Positions 9,701-10,422 of a DNA stretch of 10,422 nt are shown here, piece by piece. The DNA lies in contig RFFQ01000093.1 of assembly GCA_003697105.1 (NCBI GenBank), positions 1 to 10,422 of the forward strand, given 5' to 3'. The first letter of the stretch is position 1. Each line of letters begins with the position of its first letter. The translations under genes were made by a program, and so were the position numbers. Source of the DNA: Gemmatimonadota bacterium (GTDB lineage Bacteria; 4572-55; J002). The notes below the pieces were generated by a model. That model had not been told where the DNA came from. It saw nothing but the letters and a program-made list of their open reading frames with translations, and made no database searches.

Positions 9701-10422
9701 GCAATTTCCAACTGGTGGAGAATCCCCCCGCCATCTTGACTAAACAGCCAGAGGTACGGACCGCCAGGGGAATAATTATCACAGGCAATACCATATAAAT
9801 TTGCCACCGGATTTGTAATCTCTTGAACAACTTCCCAATCCCGGTTCGCAAAATAAAGCGGTGTATTATAATTGCTGTACCAGAAGCCATCCAGCCGGTC
9901 GTCGTATGTCAGACCGGTGATGTAAGTTCCTGTGGGAGACGGGATGGTATTAATCAACTCGTTGGTTTCCACATTAATAACGTGAATATTGTCATTCTCA
10001 GACCCATAAAGATATTCACCATCCCATGCAAGGTCTCGGATACCATAGATACCAATGAGGTTAATTGTATCAACTAGATTTCCCTCGCGATCCAATTTGT
10101 AAATCAGATTATCATCATATTGGCTGATGTAGAAGTACGTGCCGTCAAACTCGCACCCGACCGAGCCGTAATCTCCCAAAATGGCATTTAAATCAAATTC
10201 AAACAAAACGTCACCGACTTCACGCAAATTGCCGGAATCGGCTTCGCGACGAGACTCCACACCGGGTAAGAGATCGGTATGTTCGGTATCTTCGACGGTT
10301 TCAATTTGGGCTTGCCGGTTGCGTGTTGTGCGGAAGGATTCGTGTAAGGGGCGTAGATGTGCCGGGACTTCCATTTCAGCTAAATAATCAACTTCAACCT
10401 CGTAAAGCAACGGACCCGAACC
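799..10422 (-). CDS. Giant multidomain T9SS-secreted surface protein, 5' end outside window
   Basis: The frame is open from the window edge (first codon GGT at 10420-10422) to the TAA at 799-801, 3,207 residues. Residues here and below are counted from the Leu TTG codon at 10408-10410. That TTG is not a credible start: the upstream codons read GSGP and complete a GxGPLxYEV motif repeated inside the protein, so the real start lies beyond the window. Order seen: six Ig-like units each carrying an inserted domain (to ~2806), carboxypeptidase-regulatory-like and dockerin-like modules (2809-2972), a cohesin-like domain (2986-3104) and a T9SS type A sorting domain (3111-3203). The sorting domain predicts export through the outer membrane with surface anchoring or release. 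No catalytic motif was recognised; adhesion, scaffolding or matrix roles are inference. No terminator follows the stop directly; the nearest is at 590-630. Confidence 0.95.
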   Translation of the reverse strand, partial: GSGPLLYEVEVDYLAEMEVPAHLRPLHESFRTTRNRQAQIETVEDTEHTDLLPGVESRREADSGNLREVGDVLFEFDLNAILGDYGSVGCEFDGTYFYISQYDDNLIYKLDREGNLVDTINLIGIYGIRDLAWDGEYLYGSENDNIHVINVETNELINTIPSPTGTYITGLTYDDRLDGFWYSNYNTPLYFANRDWEVVQEITNPVANLYGIACDNYSPGGPYLWLFSQDGGGILHQLEIATGELTGFTYDMTYGSGIAGGAFVTTDYIDNTATLGGITQAYPDVLFGIDLGYSGVPWVVIDPPAASVWPEDNGLTGMIYFDADPEDDGENVMLAGSYFAIAHILSNDPVTPDVEVLCTFNITGGTATLTSDTDELYDYIVAQDPLQHRVTLCSDELSNVLVDWEIASEIPDWLTLSMMSGHDLEPGECHKVDFTYDTNQAVGLYETTVVIEWSGGESAGTILIPVTMDIFNPDIDVVENTYEMTLDLENPPVGYEFLDDIFIHNTGVGPLVYEVEYTFDATPEMLARYGDLKPLYQAFPRTRNPHYTPSEILTPPDPDAKNALGIDYRVEDSGHIRSTGEVLNSWVPEDVPNSWGLATTDEAIWLNHYSIFDPDPIISSHRYEDGRRLAPELSMESFMELWCADMAYDANHNILWVVQVSGLEGNAIYGIDYDSGEVVETLTGEWTFSSARGLAYDNNTDTFYIGSWNYTVIYVVEGIDSETPGATINTIPFQGVAGLAFHEGANKLAVTNNGELEYIYLVDPETGEIESQYDPPANDGIGRGAGIEFDEYGHLWMVRQNVNGVNMVYQVDFGTLLGRRDRLPWLVIDPPAAAVWPEDSPLEGTVIFDAQPNGEETPILIADDYFVNVHFKNNDPEMPDEQVLCVFHITGGCAEVSTAPEEFYEYALENEPLQKTLNFCNAATSNAVVNWQVTSELPDWLSLDMMSGTQLRPNDCDEITLTFNTDQRVGIYETVLSIDWVGSECSGTVDIPVGMNIYNPNIDVVEDAYYMTIDLDNPPAGYEVTDDIYVYNNGTGPMLYEVSYNYGAPEGRSLPPNAKPLSQAMVRKTTPEKTGSSLRTGEILTSWEAEGLQAQLACWTPDGVWVFGQLLNGYPQLSLHEEASGAFIRSVPLLEWGYYPWAGYSDMAYDHNHNILWLLGQENFNASYLMGMDIETGELLYQLDGPWIAMFQRCSGLSYNHNTDQFYIGSFQNQILVIDGIDNGQPGTLISSFPSALNYPATLAFHEASNRLLQTTEVADNWALYDPSGEQETIFVDPVSPELFTGGCEFDFAGELWVGQYHWNPQTNLVNQARFSDLLGARGVGSFPFLSVIPEVASVWPEDSPVMGTIKFDADPEDDGAEILFSGLYYATATFESNDPEIPEFPVYCEFNLVGGAPDPYAMPDSFRVSLQPGETNDENTLIIGNGANANTTLDYEIVLEPAVSWLTLDHYTNEEPLGFDATDEITLYFDATGVPEGDNEVNLLINWTDNQEGDYETSGTITVPVVLDVYVPRIEPSPVGCDETLTIDFEVGQTDVPYPDNFTLTNSGEGDLVYTIDLQLRPELSLPGGLPQTIEGVDVTPNAEHQGVIDVRAERRQDARNLRNTGSPDWYGYTWIDSDEAGGPEFIWNDISESGVELLMGADETQGPFDLGFDFEFYGQTFNSVYICSKGYLSFTSNMVDYTNSCIGDIDGPENMFAAFWADLGVPWGGTVYYQAGPDEFIVEFDAVMGYYGIGGPYTFQFVIHRDGRMALYYDTMVGDTVPIVAGIEDNAQRGLEIVCNEPYIHNQLAVMINPPVSWVSAEPYEGVIAGGESIPTTLTFNPEPGLLAGMYYANMIIESNDPETPQCIIPIEMNITGGTAEVSVVPEELNETVLAYTPYTQTLNVCNAETSTSAIAWTVSTDVDWLLFSPAWDSGIVPGECREMDVIFNTAQEVGTLEGTIFIHWEAGDNSGTLNVPVAMNVYNPEIGVDTEELRLSIDRNTGLTTDPVDVVIQNTGSGDLTYQIVVDYNAEVPQVAAARSVRPLKEAFSRPHYSLDNSDPITTTLPVEGSLPQSRTSTPVLRDQGDVLLNVNVQAETQSPYQSAVYFDGTYFYTGDFNRPHIYKLDRNGNILDHMVISGINAAVGFLDFTSDGEYLYATYYSDGARGNTLYQIDLDAQAVVGTIEIPELVSLDGLTYDEDRDGFWVGSYEGIQFIHRDGTVEYYDHPSYRITGLAYDNLTLGGPYLWIFDPYSGGDPVISQYDIFNQELTGVTLSPGISGPYTGGLFLTTQWEIGTILLCAMVQSDPDQLVGIDLGDFAYEYATFNPGMGTVMAGESVTESVFFDAQPASAGGATMIDGEYYAVAHILSNDPEHPDVEVGCYFTITGGECLPLMDTDAISLNLYENQTESVEIVITNDATATAALDYTFTEDPEAAWLDTSPSMGNGLMPRYSETVTVWITAPSEAGTYTTTLTANFGCANTINIPVSITVTDPQITVEPVEISAQVNDLGEMAEVTLTIDNLGSGDLPLMAEIRADMETASTRYLKKTVVGVDEGGVHGETDRNQNTPVLRSSGGPDYYGYTWTDSNEDGGPFFVWNDIREVGTELFSRDSDNFPDIELGFDFNFYGQTFSTVNIASTGFITFTSDSQDFSNSCIGMSDGPENMIAGFWDDLRARGGKLYYYTDGNTFTVQYTHWKRFSSSQEGDYTFQIVLHDNDDIHLYYQSMSGILNSATIGIEDNAGAGLEIACNAEYVQDDLAVKISPSRWLYTTPEQLTLNSDGSAEVTVYLDASRVDALGTYTGSLAIIHNDADIDNPIVIPVSFNVGGNLFDVTGQVQYWNDTAISNTEVMLAGDREFTAQTSETGMFAFMDTPEGNYTLSVNLAGYGDATQPHPSISAFDAARVAQYSAGLYDFNEYQMMAADVTGDGGISPFDAARILQYSSHISSSARTGEWLWLPEMYEYMPLDADQPDQDFTGIIYGEVTGNWSPEAAARAHKADHPVAMNPLSVTDLTVAPDHELIVPVYVTDVTGLGVIAMQAVLDYDSEMLEFVEYRTAGTLTEGFVLAEGTKHLAGYRLTPLEGEGTLINIVFQVLGDVGQTGTVMLDNLMFNEQPLPAIQAEVKIVPQVMIPEQVILSQNYPNPFNPKTRIDFGLPVACHISLRIYNLQGQLVNTLVDETMEAGYHTVEWNGTDQYQRDVASGVYLYVLETGEGVVRTHRMTLLK
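802..1080 (-). other. T9SS type A C-terminal sorting domain
   Basis: Residues ~3111-3203, an Ig-like FlgD-type domain ending at the stop codon. Visible hallmarks are SQNYPNPFNPKTRIDFGLP, LRIYNLQGQLV, MEAGYHTVEWNGTD, VASGVYLY and a terminal MTLLK. In the known family this domain is recognised by the type IX translocon and is removed or processed at the cell surface. It fixes both the reading direction and the true C-terminus of the giant protein. Confidence 0.92.
1099..1455 (-). other. Cohesin-like domain
   Basis: Residues ~2986-3104. The sequence follows the cohesin pattern: ELIVPVYVTDVTGLG, MQAVLDYDSEMLEF, a central GYRLTPLEGEGTLINIVFQV and a final VMLDNLMFNE. Cohesins bind dockerins. Here the domain follows a dockerin-like module in the same chain, so an internal or chain-to-chain contact is possible (inference). 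Confidence 0.75.
1495..1986 (-). other. Carboxypeptidase-regulatory-like and dockerin-like region
   Basis: Residues ~2809-2972. A short regulatory-like beta-sandwich comes first (VTGQVQYW, TSETGMFAF, PEGNYTLSV). A duplicated helix-loop repeat follows: SAFDAARVAQYSAG and DVTGDGGISPFDAARILQYSS. The second loop (residues 2902-2913) has Asp at positions 1, 5 and 12, with Thr at position 3, a near-canonical type I dockerin calcium loop. The first loop (2868-2879) has Ala, Gln and His at positions 1, 3 and 5 and keeps only the terminal Asp, so it probably does not bind calcium in the usual way. A trailing FTGIIYGEVTGNW segment completes the module. Confidence 0.8.
2188..2751 (-). other. NIDO-like beta-sandwich insert 2 (type C)
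   Basis: Residues ~2554-2741. It is a sister of insert 1 of this type: YGYTWTDSNEDGGP, VWNDI, LGFDFNFYGQTF, TGFITF, NSCIG, GPENM, AGFWDDL, YTFQIVLHDN, IGIEDN and DLAVKISP, all in the same order. It is followed by the closing Ig half (RWLYTTP, LDAS, GTYTGSLAI, IPVSFNVGG) and then directly by the dockerin region, with no BACON-like domain. Confidence 0.7.
2992..3306 (-). other. BACON-like Ig domain 5, without the cysteine pair
   Basis: Residues ~2369-2473. It has the pattern AAWLDTSPSMGNGLMP, a TVTVWITAPSEAGTYTTTL strand and INIPVSITVTDPQ. The equivalents of the conserved cysteine pair are absent; the one cysteine in the domain body (in FGCAN) lies at a different position. Confidence 0.55.
3523..4218 (-). 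other. Beta-propeller insert 4 (type A)
   Basis: Residues ~2065-2296. It is a sister of insert 1 despite lying about 2,000 residues away: FDGTYFY, HIYKLDRNGNI, DGEYLY, GLTYDEDRDGFW, LAYDN, GGPYLWIF and the final GIDLGDF occur in the same order. Five blade-like repeats are visible. The linker in front carries VRPLKEAFSR, and the junction is LRDQGD. Confidence 0.75.
4513..4842 (-). other. BACON-like Ig domain 4
   Basis: Residues ~1857-1966. It contains LNVCNAETST, VDWLLFSP, PGECREMDVIFNTAQEVG and VPVAMNVYNPEIGV. Cysteines 1884 and 1919 align with the pairs in copies 1 and 2. It matches those two better than copies 3 and 5, although the inserted domain in front of it is of a different type. Confidence 0.6.
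5041..5601 (-). other. NIDO-like beta-sandwich insert 1 (type C)
   Basis: Residues ~1604-1791, entered through LRNTGSPDWYGY. Hallmarks in order are YGYTWIDSDEAGGP, WNDIS, LGFDFEFYGQTF, a KGYLSF strand, NSCIG, GPENM, AAFWADL, GGTVYY, YTFQFVIHRDG, AGIEDN and QLAVMINPP. This domain is recurrent in secreted FCB-group proteins, often beside proteases or sorting domains, and resembles nidogen-like (NIDO) domains around the FW and strand motifs. Its function is not established; ligand or matrix binding is inference. Confidence 0.7.
5887..6234 (-). other. BACON-like Ig domain 3, cysteine-free
   Basis: Residues ~1393-1508. It contains VSWLTLD, a YFDATGVPEGDNEV strand and a final ITVPVVLDVYVP, fitting the same Ig/BACON-like pattern. 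It lacks both cysteines that are conserved in copies 1, 2 and 4, which sets it apart as a divergent copy. Confidence 0.55.
6451..7179 (-). other. Beta-propeller insert 3 (type B)
   Basis: Residues ~1078-1320, a sister of insert 2 with matching DMAYDHNHNILW, NTDQFYIGSF, GIDNGQPGT and LAFHEASN strings. Five blade-like repeats can be drawn. It is entered through LRTGE and left through FPFLSVIP, the second half of the Ig domain. The adjacent B-B placement suggests a unit-length tandem duplication of units 2 and 3. Confidence 0.75.
7417..7740 (-). other. BACON-like Ig domain 2
   Basis: Residues ~891-998. It is the closest partner of copy 1: LPDWLSLDMMSG matches IPDWLTLSMMSG, and FNTDQRVGIYET matches YDTNQAVGLYET. 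The conserved cysteines are at 916 (LNFCNA) and 952 (PNDC). The domain ends in VGMNIYNPNIDV, which leads into the next unit. Confidence 0.6.
7963..8682 (-). other. Beta-propeller insert 2 (type B)
   Basis: Residues ~577-816, between the Ig halves of unit 2. Five blade-like repeats are visible. Diagnostic strings shared with insert 3 are DMAYD(A/H)NHNILW, the D-x-x-T/S-G-E turn, NTDxFYIGS, GID and LAFHE. This subtype differs from inserts 1 and 4, which lack NHNILW and LAFHE. The domain is flanked by the junction motif IRSTGE on its N-side and by PWLVIDPP, the return into the Ig fold, on its C-side. Confidence 0.75.
9001..9327 (-). other. BACON-like Ig domain 1
   Basis: Residues ~362-470. The core pattern is HRVTLC, DW, a P-D-W-L-T-L segment, PGEC and YDTNQAVGLYETTVVIEW, ending in PVTMDIFNP. 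The motif W-L-x-hydrophobic plus an aliphatic xVGxYE(T/G) strand is what BACON-type carbohydrate-associated Ig domains show. Two cysteines (389 and 425) recur at equivalent positions in copies 2 and 4. Confidence 0.6.
9541..10212 (-). other. Beta-propeller insert 1 (type A)
   Basis: Residues ~67-290. Five blade-like repeats of about 40-45 residues are visible, built on patterns such as FDGTYFY, WDGEYLY, GLTYDDRLDGFW and GGPYLWLF followed by a strand with a tge-like turn. The closest relative in this protein is insert 4: both contain FDGTYFY, IYKLDR, GLTYD, DGFW, GGPYLW and GIDLG in the same order. Propellers of this YVTN/NHL-like kind usually bind proteins or ligands; no specific ligand can be read here. 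The preceding linker contains LRPLHESFR. Confidence 0.75.

Larger units (their letters stand above)
1993..10422 (-). repeat. Six protein repeat units, Ig-like domain with nested insert plus BACON-like domain
   Basis: Unit spans are about 9001-10422 (partial), 7417-9000, 5887-7416, 4513-5886, 2992-4512 and 1993-2991. Each starts with Ig-like strands ending in GVGPL, GTGPM, GEGDL or GSGDL (Leu residues 1, 507, 1034, 1549, 1999, 2507; periods 450-527 residues). A linker and an inserted domain follow, then the rest of an Ig fold: W-hydrophobic-P, a VWPED or xxAGES segment, FDA, a SNDPxxP-like segment and a GG. Units 1-5 then add a BACON-like Ig domain. The overall Ig pattern resembles ASPM/SPD-2/Hydin-type domains, in which the two halves are normally contiguous. 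The copies have diverged clearly at DNA level, so the duplications are old. Confidence 0.85.

Noticed and set aside
10408-10410. TTG as the start codon of the giant gene
   Set aside because: The codons upstream to the window edge stay open and encode GSGP, completing a GxGPLxYEV motif that recurs internally; there is no ribosome binding site or signal peptide here.

Overview
The window is almost filled by one minus-strand reading frame, 799-10422, that runs off the right-hand edge. It encodes at least 3,207 residues of a giant modular extracellular protein, and its N-terminus and start are outside the window. Its last ~95 residues match the type A sorting domain of the type IX secretion system (T9SS; the NYPNPFNP ... 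ASGVYxY ... LLK pattern). Dockerin-like and cohesin-like modules precede it. This combination is typical of uncultured members of the FCB superphylum and relatives (for example KSB1, Marinimicrobia, Calditrichota or Cloacimonadota type lineages). I cannot name the phylum from the sequence.

Layout in the direction of transcription (right to left): (1) 10422-1993, six repeats of a ~450-530 residue unit. Each unit is an Ig-like strand set ending in a GxGxL(x)YE-type motif, a linker, an inserted globular domain, the second half of the Ig-like domain (ending near a GG pair), and in the first five units a further BACON-like Ig domain. The inserts fall into three types in the order A-B-B-C-A-C: A and B are two subtypes of short beta-propeller with five visible blade repeats, and C is a NIDO-like beta-sandwich. 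(2) 1986-1495, a carboxypeptidase-regulatory-like domain and a dockerin-like domain. (3) 1455-1099, a cohesin-like domain. (4) 1080-802, the T9SS sorting domain. The frame is open for more than 9.6 kb, which argues that the protein is under selection.

After the stop codon at 799-801 comes a small debris zone. At 779-639, starting 19 bases past that stop, is an orphan 46-codon C-terminal fragment of a second T9SS sorting domain with no gene body. It is followed by a 13-bp perfect inverted repeat with a T-rich tail at 630-590, a good rho-independent terminator on the minus strand. This terminator abuts the Shine-Dalgarno of a small secreted gene at 577-71. That gene has a signal peptide and the first turns of a beta-helix-like domain, and appears truncated or frameshifted near its end. 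Bases 1-70 hold only a weak possible terminator.

The picture is a cell-surface or secreted adhesion/scaffold-like protein followed by the eroded remains of other secreted-protein genes. No enzyme active site, mobile element, tRNA, rRNA or CRISPR array was seen.
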